From CAVVEQ01 sp963806635 (GTDB lineage Bacteria > Chloroflexota > Anaerolineae > Anaerolineales > Anaerolineaceae), in contig CAWDZA010000015.1 of the NCBI GenBank assembly GCA_963806635.1, positions 1-64,000 on the forward strand: DNA of 64,000 nt, written 5' to 3'. The position numbers and the translations under genes are program-made. The notes below the pieces were generated by a model that was not told the DNA's origin, did no database searches, and saw only the letters and a program-made list of their open reading frames with translations. Positions 53,507 to 63,199 of this stretch are shown piece by piece (position 1 is the stretch's first letter; the number at the start of each line of letters is the position of its first letter).

Positions 53507-54481
53507 ATGAAAAATCTTTCGATCGGAAAATACCGCGGGCTGCAGCAGTGTGCCACCGACCGGGGAGCCATCTCGGTGCTCGCGCTCGATCACCGCACGA
53601 ACCTGCGTAATTCGCTAAATCCCACCGATCCAAAATCTGTTACAGACGACCAGATGATGGATTTTAAATGTGATGTGATCTCCTCAGTTGGAAATGCCTG
53701 TTCGGCAGTATTGCTGGATCCAGAGTACGGGCTGGCGAACGGGATCAGCTGCGGGGCACTCCCGGGGCACACCGGGCTGATCGCCACCCTGGATGCCACC
53801 GGTTATACCGGTGATAGCCGTGCCCGCCATTCCAATTTGTTGGACGATTGGGGGGTTAAAAAAGCCCGCCGCATGGGCGCCAATGCGGTCAAGCTGCTGG
53901 TCTATTATCACCCGGATTCTCCAACCGCCCCAGAAGTCGAATCTCTGGTGGCAACGGTGGGGCAGGAGTGCCTTGAAGAGGATATACCATTCTTCCTGGA
54001 GACGCTTTCCTACAGCCTCTCAGCTTCATCAAATAAACTTACGCCGGAGGAACGCCGCCGGGTGGTGATCGAGACCGCACGGCGATTGACCCCGCTGAAA
54101 GTGGATATTCTGAAAGCCGAATTCCCCATGGATATCTCCGCCGAGATCAACGAAGCCGCCTGGGCAAAGGCATGCGCCGAGCTTTCAGTTGCCAGTGTTG
54201 TCCCCTGGGTGCTGCTTTCTGCCTCAGTCAGCTTTGAGATCTTCCTGCGTCAGACGACCATTGCGTGCGGCAAAGGCGCTTCCGGTGTCGCCGTTGGGCG
54301 CGCGGTCTGGCAGGAGGCCGCCACAATGACTGGTGAAGCAAGAAGAAATTTTCTGGGGTCCAAAGTGGTGGAACGGATGACCCGCGTGACAGCTATTTGC
54401 AACGCGTTGGCTCGTCCCTGGACGGACTTTTTCCGGATGGAAAAACCCACCCCGGACTGGTATAAAAACTATTCCAGTTGA
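53507..54481 (+). CDS. LacD/DeoC-fold aldolase (tagatose-1,6-bisphosphate aldolase-like)
   Basis: 324 residues. TIM-barrel aldolase; LSIGKYRGLQQCATDRGAIS start and SVLALDHRTNLR are close to LacD. A strand with GANAVKLLVYYHPDS carries the likely catalytic Lys region, and VDILKAEFPMD another conserved acidic-Lys strand. It would cleave a ketose bisphosphate into two trioses. No tagatose or lactose genes nearby. GGAGAG precedes the ATG. Confidence 0.82.
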   Translation: MKNLSIGKYRGLQQCATDRGAISVLALDHRTNLRNSLNPTDPKSVTDDQMMDFKCDVISSVGNACSAVLLDPEYGLANGISCGALPGHTGLIATLDATGYTGDSRARHSNLLDDWGVKKARRMGANAVKLLVYYHPDSPTAPEVESLVATVGQECLEEDIPFFLETLSYSLSASSNKLTPEERRRVVIETARRLTPLKVDILKAEFPMDISAEINEAAWAKACAELSVASVVPWVLLSASVSFEIFLRQTTIACGKGASGVAVGRAVWQEAATMTGEARRNFLGSKVVERMTRVTAICNALARPWTDFFRMEKPTPDWYKNYSS

Positions 54482-54578
54482 TTTGCTGACAGGGATCATT
54501 TCCTCTCTTTTCTTTGAAATCTTTTCGTGATAATCTTCAAGTAGAATTCAAATATCTACCTTAAACTTATCCGTTCCT

Positions 54579-57336
54579 ATGCCTGATCAGGATCCCATCC
54601 TTCTGCAAACCAAATTGAACCGGCCGCGCTTACTGACCGGTCTTCTCCAGCGTAACAGCCTGCTGGATATGCTCAATAAAAATATTGAAAACCCCCTGAT
54701 CCTCGTCTGTGCTCCGGCCGGGTTTGGAAAAACCACGCTGATTGGGACCTGGTTGGAGAAAATGTCAGCCTCTGATCATAAAAATTCATCCTCCCTGCCA
54801 TCGACATGGCTTTCCCTGGATGAAAATGACAGCGATCTATACCTTTTTCTGAAATATTTTATTGCTGCGATCCGGGTGATTATCAAGGATGCATGCGAGG
54901 AAACGCTGTCTTTGCTATCTTCACCGCAAAAAATTCCTTATGAAGTGCTTTTTTCAACATTCAGCAATGATCTCGAAAATATTCCCAGAGAATTTATCCT
55001 TGTCCTGGATGACTACCATACGATCCACAGTAAAGAAGTTCATGATCTATTCAACTCCCTTGTGCTTCATTGGCCCCAACCCCTGCACCTTGTTCTGATC
55101 ACTCGGATCAGTCCATCCCTATCCTTAACTTATCTCCGCGGAAAAGGATTGATCTGCGAGATCCGTTCGCGGGATCTGCGTTTCACCAGGGATGAAACGG
55201 CTTCCTACCTTCGATCCACCATTCCTTCATCGATCCATCAGGATAGCTTGAACCTGCTGGATGCCCGTTTTGAAGGGTGGCCTGCTGGGCTGCATTTGGC
55301 AACCCTCTCGTTAAAAGAAGGAGTAAACCAGGAAGCTATTCTTGAAACCCTCTCCCGGGAAGATAAAAATATAACAGGATTTTTACTGGATCAAGTCCTG
55401 TCCCAGCAAGATCCGGCTGTTCAGCAGCTATTGATCATGACCTCGATCCTGGATCGTTTCTGCATCACTTTATGTGAAGCGGTTGTTCTTGGAACGCATC
55501 CAGAAATCGATGTTCGTTCCTGTCTGGAAATGGTCAGCAGTTCTGAGCTTTTCCTGATTGCTTTGGATTATGAGAATGAGTGGTACCGGTACCATCATTT
55601 ATTTCAAGAATTCCTGCAACAAAAATTGGCATCAGAAATGGGCTCAAATGCAGCCCTTCAGCTTCACCGGCAAGCTTCTATCTGGCTGGGGGAAAACGGA
55701 TATATCGAAGAGGCATTGCAGCATGCGCTGGCAGCCGGCGATATTAACCTGGCTGCCCGCCAGATGAGCGCCAGCTTGAGTGAAGTGCTCAATCGTGAGG
55801 ATCGGCCTACTCTGGAGCGCTGGCAGCGTCTACTGCCGGAAAATGTGATCCAATCTCAACCAGAATTTTTGATGATACGCGCCTGGGCATATCAGAATGA
55901 ATGGCGCCTGGATCTTTTGATGCAAACCCTTCAGCAGGTGGATCAACTGCTGGGATCTAAAGCAGGCTCATTATTGTCTGAAGCGGATAGGAATATCCTG
56001 ATCGGGCAGGTGCTAGTTCTAAAATCTCAATGGGCTTATTTTTCGAATGATAACGTTCAGGCAATTGAATATACAAAAAAAGCGTTTCAGCTTCTCCCCC
56101 CGGAATGGGAATTTGCCAGGGGAGGCGCATTGTATTACCTGGGGATGGCGATGCAGGCAAATGGCCAGGTAAATGAAGCTGAAAAGATGCTCCTGGATCA
56201 ATATGAAACCTGCGAGGATAAAACGAATGCCTTCGCCATGCTCCTTTTACAAGTGCTTGGGTTTAATTACCTGAAAAACGGACAATTGGACCGAGTCAGG
56301 CAGATCGCGGATCTGATGCTTAGGCAACAAAAAGGAACCAAATTGGCAGTTAATCCGAGCCTGGCAGCCATGTTTCGGGGGATCGCAAATTATGAGCAGA
56401 ATAACCTTGAAGACGCCTTCCGGGACTTCACCCTCATCGAAGAGAACCGTTACACTGCTCATTTCACCGCTTATCGGGATGCCATCGCGGGGTTGGCTTT
56501 AATTCACTGGTTGAACGGGAAACCGGATGAAGCCAGGACAGATGGTGGAATCGATCAGTGATTCTGACCTGAGTCTGAGTGGGAGCGAAGATCGACGGAC
56601 AAGCTCTCTGCGCGCCCATTTGATGCTGCTGGAAGGTCGGTTGGATAGCGCTGGGGATTGGGTGGATGACCAAAATGCTCCTCCCCCCGATATGGCTTTG
56701 CTCTGGTTGGAGGAGCCTGAGATCACCAGGGTCCGCATCCTTTTAGCCCGGCAGGGACCCAATGATCTGAAAAGCGCAACCGGAATTATCCATTCGCTTG
56801 AAGATATCATCGATCGGACACATAACACGCGGCATAAGATCCAAATATTGGCAATGCGCGCCATTTTATCCAGCTCCAGTGGGAAGAACGTGGAAGCCGA
56901 ATCATATTTGAAAAAAGCCCTGGACCTCGCACGTAAGGGTGGTTTCATCCGGGTCTTTTTGGATTTGGGAAAACCCATGCGGGTTTTGCTGGAAAGAATG
57001 CAAAAGCAGGATCCGTCCGACGATTTCCTCAATAAGATTATTGGCTCATTTGAACCGAAAGGTAAGCATTTCACATATATTCAAAACCCGATTGGGGATG
57101 TTGAAACCATTTATAAGGAACCTCAAAAATTGATCGAACCACTCACTCCCCGCGAACTTGAGGTTCTCGATCTTTTATTCGGTCCCATGAGCATCAAAGA
57201 AATCGCACATACCCTCAATATTTCCTACGCTACCGTAAAGAGACACTCTATAAATATATACGCAAAACTGGGGGTCAACAACAGGCGCAATGCTATTTCC
57301 CGGGCAGAAGAATTAAAGATCCTGCCTTCGCGTTGA
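54579..57336 (+). pseudogene. LuxR-family LAL (MalT-like) regulator, one frameshift
   Basis: About 919 residues in the corrected frame, usual MalT size. The AAA-type ATPase has Walker A APAGFGKTTLIG (45-56) and a Walker B-like FILVLDDYHTI; a TPR-like middle follows, and a C-terminal LuxR HTH ends the protein (LTPRELEVLDLLFGPMSIKE, then IAHTLNISYATVKRH). The first frame ends at 56561; the second continues from 56527. The break is one extra A at about 56538 (GCC-AGG-A-CAG). It probably senses a sugar or other inducer and controls the two motif-bearing promoters at 57368 and 59119. Confidence 0.85.
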
Positions 57337-57367
57337 GCTTTTTGTTTTCTCTGCATCATTTTCAGCT

Positions 57368-57434
57368 TGCACCTTAGATACACCTCTATTACACCTATGG
57401 GTGGTATCAATTTATTGGGCGTTCTTCTATTATG
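57368..57434 (+). promoter_or_regulatory. Promoter with three CACCT heptamers (LAL regulator site, copy 1)
   Basis: TGCACCT, TACACCT, TACACCT at 57368, 57379 and 57390: exactly 11 bp apart, on one face of the helix. Followed by GGGTGGT and a -10 box TATTAT (57429-57434). The same layout recurs at 59119. Confidence 0.65.
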
Positions 57435-57502
57435 GGATTACACCGAAAGGGATTTGGTGGTGTTAATTATTATAGGTATTCTGAATTCATGAAAGATTAA
57501 AA

Positions 57503-58984
57503 ATGAAAATCCTGATGGTTTATCCCGAGTTCCCAGATACTTTTTGGAGTTTCAAGCATGCCCTCAAGTTCGTCCATAAAAAAGCTGGCGCGCCACCGCT
57601 GGGACTTGTTGACTGTGGCAGCCATGTTGCCGTCTGAATGGGAAAAACGACTGGTTGATCTGAATGTGACCAAGCTTTCTCCGGTGGACCTGACCTGGGC
57701 GGATTATGTCTTCGTCAGCGCCATGGTCGTGCAGCGCGACTCGGCCCGCGAGATCATCCACCGCTGCAAACAGGCTGGGGTGAAGGTGGTGGCAGGCGGG
57801 CCGCTTTTTACGATGGAACACGATCAATTTCCCGAGGTGGATCACTTTGTGCTCAATGAAGCCGAATTGACCCTGCCGCCCTTCGTGGATGATCTGATGA
57901 ACGGTTCCGCCCAACAGATCTATACCACCAACGAATACCCGGATATCCAGAACACTCCGGTGCCGCTCTGGCAGTTGGCGGATCTCAAGCATTACGACAC
58001 GATCAGTATCCAGTTTTCCAGGGGTTGTCCCTTCAACTGCGACTTTTGCAACGTGACAGCCTTGCTGGGCCATCGTCCGCGCTTAAAGACCGCCGCCCAG
58101 ATCATCGCTGAGCTGGATGACCTCTACAGGCTTGGCTGGCGGAAGAGTATCTTTTTTGTCGATGACAACTTTATCGGCAATAAAAAACAGATCAAGACCG
58201 AATTGCTGCCTGCCTTGATCGAATGGCGGAAGGATAAGGTCGGGATGTCGTTCAGCACCGAAGTATCCATTAATCTGGCTGATGACCCGGAACTGCTCGA
58301 GCTCATGGTTCAGGCGGGGTTCAACACGGTGTTTGTCGGCATCGAGACCCCGAACGAAGACAGCCTGGCCGAATGCAACAAGAACCAAAACAAGGGGCGC
58401 GACCTGGTGGAGAGCGTCAAGGCTGCTCCAGCGCGCCGGATTGCAGGTGCAGGGAGGTTTCATCGTCGGTTTTGATAACGATTCAGCCTCCATCTTCCAG
58501 CAGCAGATCGATTTCATTCAAAAAAGCGGTATTGTGACCGCCATGGTCGGGTTGCTGCAGGCGCCTCCAGGGACACACCTCTATCAACGCATGAAACGAG
58601 AAGGCCGCCTGTTGAAAGACATTTCGGGTGATAACGTGGATGGCTCGACCAACATCATCCCCAGGATGGGCCTGGATCCCTGCGGGAGGGGTATCGCAAG
58701 ATCCTGGAGCCAAATCTACACTCCAAAATTCTATTACGGACCGGGTGATCACATTTCTGCGCGAATACCAGCCTCCCAAGATCAGGGTTCATGGGAGCCG
58801 CAATATATTCTGGCTTTGGGACGCTCCATTTTTCGAATTGGGCATCCTTGGCGTCGAACGCGTCCAGTACTGGCGGTTCTTTTTCTGGACCTTTTCCGGC
58901 GCCCCCGGCTGTTCCCGCTGGCGATCACATTATCCATTTATGGGTTTCCATTTCCGGCGGGTGGTGGAGCTGCACGTCATATAA
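57503..58984 (+). pseudogene. B12-binding radical SAM protein (DUF4070-type), several frameshifts
   Basis: The ATG at 57503 (MKILMVYPEFPDTFWSFKHA) begins a cobalamin-binding domain. The radical SAM cluster CPFNCDFC lies in RGCPFNCDFCNVTALLGHRP (about 58023). The DUF4070 end (FYYGRVITFLREY, then NIFWLWDAPFFELGILG, RRVVELHVI) is in other frames. At least four breaks: near 57613 (extra G), 58430, 58690 and 58745. Full-length family proteins have about 490 residues, all traceable here. The substrate is unknown. Confidence 0.8.
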
Positions 58985-59118
58985 ATGCCAATACTGGTTT
59001 AAAAATTCTTGGGTATCTAAAATGACCGGAATGGGGATGGCTCTTGATCGAATCAATGCCTTAAGCCAGGCATTTTATTCCCGTTGTTTTTTTAAAATAT
59101 CATTCCCTTCAATAAAAA

Positions 59119-59174
59119 TACACCTTAAATACACCTTACGGTGGTGTTTATTCATTGGGTGAAGTTCTATCATG
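59119..59174 (+). promoter_or_regulatory. Promoter with two TACACCT heptamers (LAL regulator site, copy 2)
   Basis: TACACCT at 59119 and 59130 (11 bp apart), then GGTGGT, TTCATTGGG and a -10 box TATCAT (59169-59174). It aligns with the 57379-57434 block without a gap, offset 1740 bp. The next gene starts 9 nt after the -10 box. Confidence 0.65.
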
Positions 59175-59182
59175 TGTTCATC

Positions 59183-59457
59183 ATGAAAGACAATTTAAGG
59201 GATGTTAACTTTTCGACCAGCCAGCCGTATATTCGATCCGGGTACGGGGACGTATCGATCCGAGCTGGTCAGCCCGGTTGGAAGGAATGGCAATTCGCCC
59301 ATCCCTTGATGAACTCGGAACGCCGATCACAACTCTGGTAGGGGAGATCAACGACCAGTCCGCCCTGGCTGGCGTGTTCAATACGTTGTACGAATTTCAC
59401 CTGCCGGTGATTTCCGTTGAACGAGAGGACCTGGCAAATGATGGTACGCAAGGGTAA
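59183..59457 (+). pseudogene. Small (~90 aa) unknown protein, frameshifted near the 5' end
   Basis: Starts ATG-AAA-GAC (59183). After about ten codons the frame must change in a TTTT run near 59211; the rest reads VYSIRVRGRIDPSWSARLEG and continues to NDQSALAGVF, then FHLPVISVEREDLA and a stop at 59457. This matches a widespread small Chloroflexota protein of strand-helix pattern (IRVRGRID...WS...LxGxIxDQxALxGxL) whose role is unknown to me. First gene after the second LAL-type promoter. Confidence 0.6.
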
Positions 59458-59639
59458 TAATACGGGTGAACCATGTTTCTCCAGGATCCAAGAAATTCTA
59501 TAAAAGTAAAGTTGGAGAGAAAATGGTTGACGAATATTGGCGCTTCACGAAATGCGGGATCAGTTTTCTTCTGCGGTGAAGCATAACCCGGGGTGGTGTT
59601 ATTTTGCCCCAGGAGATAAATAAATAAAGGAGGTTTATT

Positions 59640-60020
59640 ATGCCAGGACGAGGAATTGGTGGACCAGGGGGACCAGGTGGACCCGGAAGAGGACCCGGTG
59701 GTCCGGGACGTGGGATCGGTGGACCAGGACCGGGTGTGGGACGTGCATCAGTGGTACGCAGGCACCGCCGCATGCGCAGGCGCATGCGCCGCAGGATGAT
59801 CATTGGCGGTATGGCGATCGTCGCCGTGGGCACCAGCGCGACCAAGATGAGCCAGGCCGAAGTGCAGCAGGTGGAGCAGAAGGCCGGGCAGCCGGTGGAG
59901 AATCTTTCCGAAGAACAGCTGGATGCGACCATGGGCGAACTGGGTATCGAAGGCGCGGAGCCTACCGATGCGGAAGTTGCCGCGCTCGAGGCGGAAGAGG
60001 ATAAAAACCCCTCGGTATAA
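59640..60020 (+). CDS. Gly/Pro-rich, Arg-rich single-helix membrane protein
   Basis: 126 residues; strong AAAGGAGGT 7 nt before the ATG. Residues 1-34 are collagen-like (GGPG and GPG repeats); 40-53 a dense Arg block (RRHRRMRRRMRRRM); 54-70 a helix (IIGGMAIVAVGTSATKM); the rest is acidic with a SHOCT-like pattern (MSQAEVQQVEQKAGQPVENL). An unusual composition; no family recognised as a whole. Confidence 0.7.
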   Translation: MPGRGIGGPGGPGGPGRGPGGPGRGIGGPGPGVGRASVVRRHRRMRRRMRRRMIIGGMAIVAVGTSATKMSQAEVQQVEQKAGQPVENLSEEQLDATMGELGIEGAEPTDAEVAALEAEEDKNPSV

Positions 60021-60097
60021 GAAGCAATTTTCAACTATTGAGATGGCGAATTTCTGAAACCGATTAAAAGTCGTATCAGGGAAAGGAGAAAAATCAT

Positions 60098-60343
60098 ATG
60101 AAAACAGATCTCATTCTTGGCTTGAGCATTGGCTTTTTCACCGGGGTGCTGGTTGGCGGCGTAGCCGCGCTGCTGCTGGCGCCGGAAAGCGGCGAGGAAC
60201 TGCGCGGCCAGATCCGGGTGAAAGCGGGAGAAGGGAGCCAATACATCAAGGACTCTTACGGTCAGGCCAGTGATTGGGTTGTGGACCAGACGGGCAGACT
60301 GCGCAAGGTAAAAACAGTTGAAGTAGTCGCAGAATCAACGTAG
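60098..60343 (+). CDS. YtxH-domain membrane protein
   Basis: 81 residues. One helix with LSIGFFTGVLVGGVAALLLA, then PESGEELRGQIR: the YtxH signature. Family members are linked to general stress. AAAGGAG precedes the ATG. Between two small membrane proteins. Confidence 0.88.
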   Translation: MKTDLILGLSIGFFTGVLVGGVAALLLAPESGEELRGQIRVKAGEGSQYIKDSYGQASDWVVDQTGRLRKVKTVEVVAEST

Positions 60344-60442
60344 CAGGTCAATCAGCCAGCATTCAGAGGTTGGTCCGTAACTGGATCGGATTGAATTGGC
60401 AATCAACCTGGCCCGCCAGGAAATTCTATAAAAGGAGAAGAT

Positions 60443-60805
60443 ATGAAACAGAATAATGCAGGTTGTTTTACTGCCGCAGTGGTGGGTATGTCCCGCTTCA
60501 TCGTGCTGTTTGCGTGGATCGCCCGCCCTGTCGCCTTTGACGCGGCATTCTATGGCTCGTGGATCATCCCCTGTCTAGGGATCATGATCCTGCCCTTCAC
60601 GACATTGATGTACCTGATCCTGATCACCAATCAGGTGGGGAGATCATTATCCGGAATGGATTGGGTCTGGATCGCTCTTGCCGTGGTGGTTGATCTTGCT
60701 GGCGCCGCAGCTGCTGCCGCCCAGAACCGCAACCGCGTTCCGCAGGGGTATCCGGGTGCGCTTCCCCCTGAACCGCCCGCTCCTCCTTCAACACCTGCAG
60801 CCTAA
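60443..60805 (+). CDS. Three-helix membrane protein of unknown function
   Basis: 120 residues; helices at about 10-25, 30-60 and 70-95, ending with a Pro-rich tail. AAAAGGAG before the ATG. The pattern (WIARPVAFDAAF, IPCLGIMILPFTTLMYLI) recurs in small Chloroflexota proteins near SHOCT and YtxH genes. Function unknown. Confidence 0.7.
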   Translation: MKQNNAGCFTAAVVGMSRFIVLFAWIARPVAFDAAFYGSWIIPCLGIMILPFTTLMYLILITNQVGRSLSGMDWVWIALAVVVDLAGAAAAAAQNRNRVPQGYPGALPPEPPAPPSTPAA

Positions 60806-60925
60806 CTCACCAAAAATTGAGCCTGGAACCCCAGGCTCATAATAATTTGTTAGAACAGCAAGGTGAAACAAATTCAATCTCAATTAAGAACCATCCATAG
60901 ATTAATAAAAAGGAGATGATATTCC

Positions 60926-62101
60926 ATGGGTACAATGACGATTAAAGGCAAGACAATGCGGTCCGTCGATGTGGATTGGAAGGAGTTCTATTACACCAAC
61001 TGTCCACTGATATCCCCCAGTAACGTCGACCAGGAACTCGGCTGGGTGAAGGAGGAGTTCAAGAAGATCGGCGTAGCGTACAAGTACCTTCGTTCCACCA
61101 CCGAGAACGACTGGTACCCGCACTACATCCACAACCTGGATAATCTGATGCGCTACGGTGGCTGCCACCCGGCCATCCACGTCCAGGCCGACATTCGCCG
61201 TACTCGGCTTATTGGGACGACGCAGGTTTACGAAGGCGGTGTCATGATGGTGCGCGCCCGCGACCCCATCTACAAAATGTCGCATCTCAAGGGCAAGAAG
61301 ATCGGCCTCTCCAAAAGCCAGAACGTCATCAAGAACGATTGGTGGCGCGTGCAGGAAGAGCATGGGATTGAGCTGATGCTTATGCTGAACGACATGACCC
61401 GTAAGGATGTGGAGATCGTGGAGTTCCCCTACCCTGACGACTGGTACGACAAGCCTGAGATGCTGACCCCGATGGAGAACCCTAACGAGTACCAACTTAA
61501 GCGCGACCATAAGCACGATCTGGCCTTCCGCCCGCTGGAAACGGCGCTGGAGAAGGGCGTCATTGATGCCATGTATAGCCAAAGCAAAGTTTTGAGCGTG
61601 CTCTCGGAGACGACCGGCAAGTTCAAATCTATCGAGGACCTATCCCGGTACCCGGACTGGACGCTGCAAGGGGCGGCGAATGTCCCGGCGACCCTCACGG
61701 TCACCGACGTTGCCTGCAAGGAGCATCCCGAGTTGATCATCGCGCTCCTGAAGGGTCTGATCAAGGTGGGGCGCTGGGCCAACGAACACAAGCGCGCCGC
61801 CTCGGCCATCCTCAACAAACAGACCTATTACCGGGATGAAGAAGATACGTACGAAGGCATCCGGCGCGTCGAGATGGTGCCGGTCCTGACGCCTATCAAC
61901 CTGCAGACGCTTCAAATCAACAAGGACTTCATGCTTAGCCACGGCTACATCGAGCACGATTTTGACGTGTTCGAGTGGGCTGCGCCGGAATTCCTGGAGA
62001 AGGCAGCCACGGAACTGCTCGAGGAAGAGTGGAAGAAGCGCAGCATGGCCAAGCTTCCCCAAGGGACAACCCTTGAAGAGGCAATGACACGGCTTGGGTA
62101 A
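60926..62101 (+). CDS. DszB-like sulfinate desulfinase family protein (NMT1/SBP-like fold, cytoplasmic)
   Basis: 391 residues without signal peptide. Fold of periplasmic NMT1-type binding proteins, but closest in pattern to DszB, the 2'-hydroxybiphenyl-2-sulfinate desulfinase. Shared stretches: TNCPLISPS near the start, RRTRLIGTT, LKGKKIGLSKS and the end WAAPEFLEKA. The three catalytic residues of DszB (Cys27, His60, Arg70) fall on Cys26, His66 and Arg76; the His-x9-Arg spacing and following Gly-Gly are the same. It could release sulfite from an aromatic sulfinate or do related chemistry. Followed by an enoyl-CoA hydratase and a SulP transporter. Confidence 0.75.
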   Translation: MGTMTIKGKTMRSVDVDWKEFYYTNCPLISPSNVDQELGWVKEEFKKIGVAYKYLRSTTENDWYPHYIHNLDNLMRYGGCHPAIHVQADIRRTRLIGTTQVYEGGVMMVRARDPIYKMSHLKGKKIGLSKSQNVIKNDWWRVQEEHGIELMLMLNDMTRKDVEIVEFPYPDDWYDKPEMLTPMENPNEYQLKRDHKHDLAFRPLETALEKGVIDAMYSQSKVLSVLSETTGKFKSIEDLSRYPDWTLQGAANVPATLTVTDVACKEHPELIIALLKGLIKVGRWANEHKRAASAILNKQTYYRDEEDTYEGIRRVEMVPVLTPINLQTLQINKDFMLSHGYIEHDFDVFEWAAPEFLEKAATELLEEEWKKRSMAKLPQGTTLEEAMTRLG

Positions 62102-62162
62102 ACAGAAAAAGCTCGGGCGATTTAGCCTGAGAAGAATTTAAGGATTTCTTGCAAGCAAAATA

Positions 62163-62197
62163 GGGTGCCAAACCCAAGGGGTGGCAGTTTGGCACCC
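62163..62197. other. Intercistronic 11-bp inverted repeat
   Basis: GGGTGCCAAAC / GTTTGGCACCC with a 13-nt loop, between the DszB-like and enoyl-CoA hydratase genes. No T-run, so it is a stabilising stem or a protein site rather than a terminator. Confidence 0.7.
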
Positions 62198-62234
62198 ATT
62201 GAATATCCTGATCAACAAAGGATTGAAAAAAATC

Positions 62235-63092
62235 ATGGCAAACAACTCTGATACCCGAATGAAACAGCTTGGTTACCGGAAGCCGGAAGATGTCCCGGAG
62301 CCTGATCGTCTCGTACTCGTTGAATATGTTTCTGGTGGGCGTATTGCGATCATCACCCTCAATCGGCCGCATGCCGATAATGCGATAACAACGGAACTGG
62401 CGGCACAATTAATTGAAATCCTAGAGACGATCGCAGCCCGCCCTACTGTACGTGTTGCCATCCTGACCGGTGCTGGAGAACGGGCTTTTTCGGTCGGCGG
62501 CGACTTGTACCAACGAAAACAGATGACGAAAGAGGAATGGCTGCGCCAACGTCTGGTTTTCGACCGTGTCCTTTACACGTTGCGCCAATTACGCAGGCCG
62601 ATCATCACTGCTGTCAATGGAATGGCTTATGGCGGGGGGTGCGAGATTGCCATCAGCACCGATTTTATAATAGCGTCAGAGGATGCCGTCTTTGGGCAAC
62701 CGGAAGCGATGGTCGGCTTGAGCGCGGGTGGCGGTTCGCCGGTCTTCCTCCCCCGTTTTCTCCCACCGGGGAAGGCAATGCAAATGCTGATGACCGGGGA
62801 ACCCATCACCGCACGGGAAGCGTATCGCCTTGGAATGGTCAACGAGATCCACCCCAGGGCTGAGCTGATGAAGGCAGTGCTCACCATCGCGGAAAAGATT
62901 GCCAGGAATTCACCCACAGCGGTACAGTCAGTCAAGCGAGCTGTTCAAAACGGCCAGGGCGAGCCTGTGGAGCAGGCAATCGCCATCATGATGGATGAAC
63001 ACTGGCGATCGGTAGTCCACCCGGATCGTGTTCAGGGAATCCTTGCTTTTACGAAAGATGAGGAACCCGAGTATCCTGATCCTGAATTTTAA
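62235..63092 (+). CDS. Enoyl-CoA hydratase/isomerase family protein
   Basis: 285 residues from ATG 62235 (AAAGGA upstream; an earlier ATG lies within the stem-loop and is rejected). Crotonase motifs: oxyanion-hole region GERAFSVGGDL (about 88-98), then ITAVNGMAYGGGCEIAISTDF with one catalytic Glu, then GQPEAMVGLSAGGG with the second. Fits hydratase or isomerase action on a CoA ester. An N-terminal ~30-residue extension is longer than usual. Confidence 0.9.
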   Translation: MANNSDTRMKQLGYRKPEDVPEPDRLVLVEYVSGGRIAIITLNRPHADNAITTELAAQLIEILETIAARPTVRVAILTGAGERAFSVGGDLYQRKQMTKEEWLRQRLVFDRVLYTLRQLRRPIITAVNGMAYGGGCEIAISTDFIIASEDAVFGQPEAMVGLSAGGGSPVFLPRFLPPGKAMQMLMTGEPITAREAYRLGMVNEIHPRAELMKAVLTIAEKIARNSPTAVQSVKRAVQNGQGEPVEQAIAIMMDEHWRSVVHPDRVQGILAFTKDEEPEYPDPEF

Positions 63093-63199
63093 AGTACGGT
63101 TTCGCGGTCTGGATAAATGAGAAAAGATGGAAGGAATTTGAAAATCGTTTCATTCTTCCGATTATATAATTGGGAATAACATATAGCATAAGGTTATTC

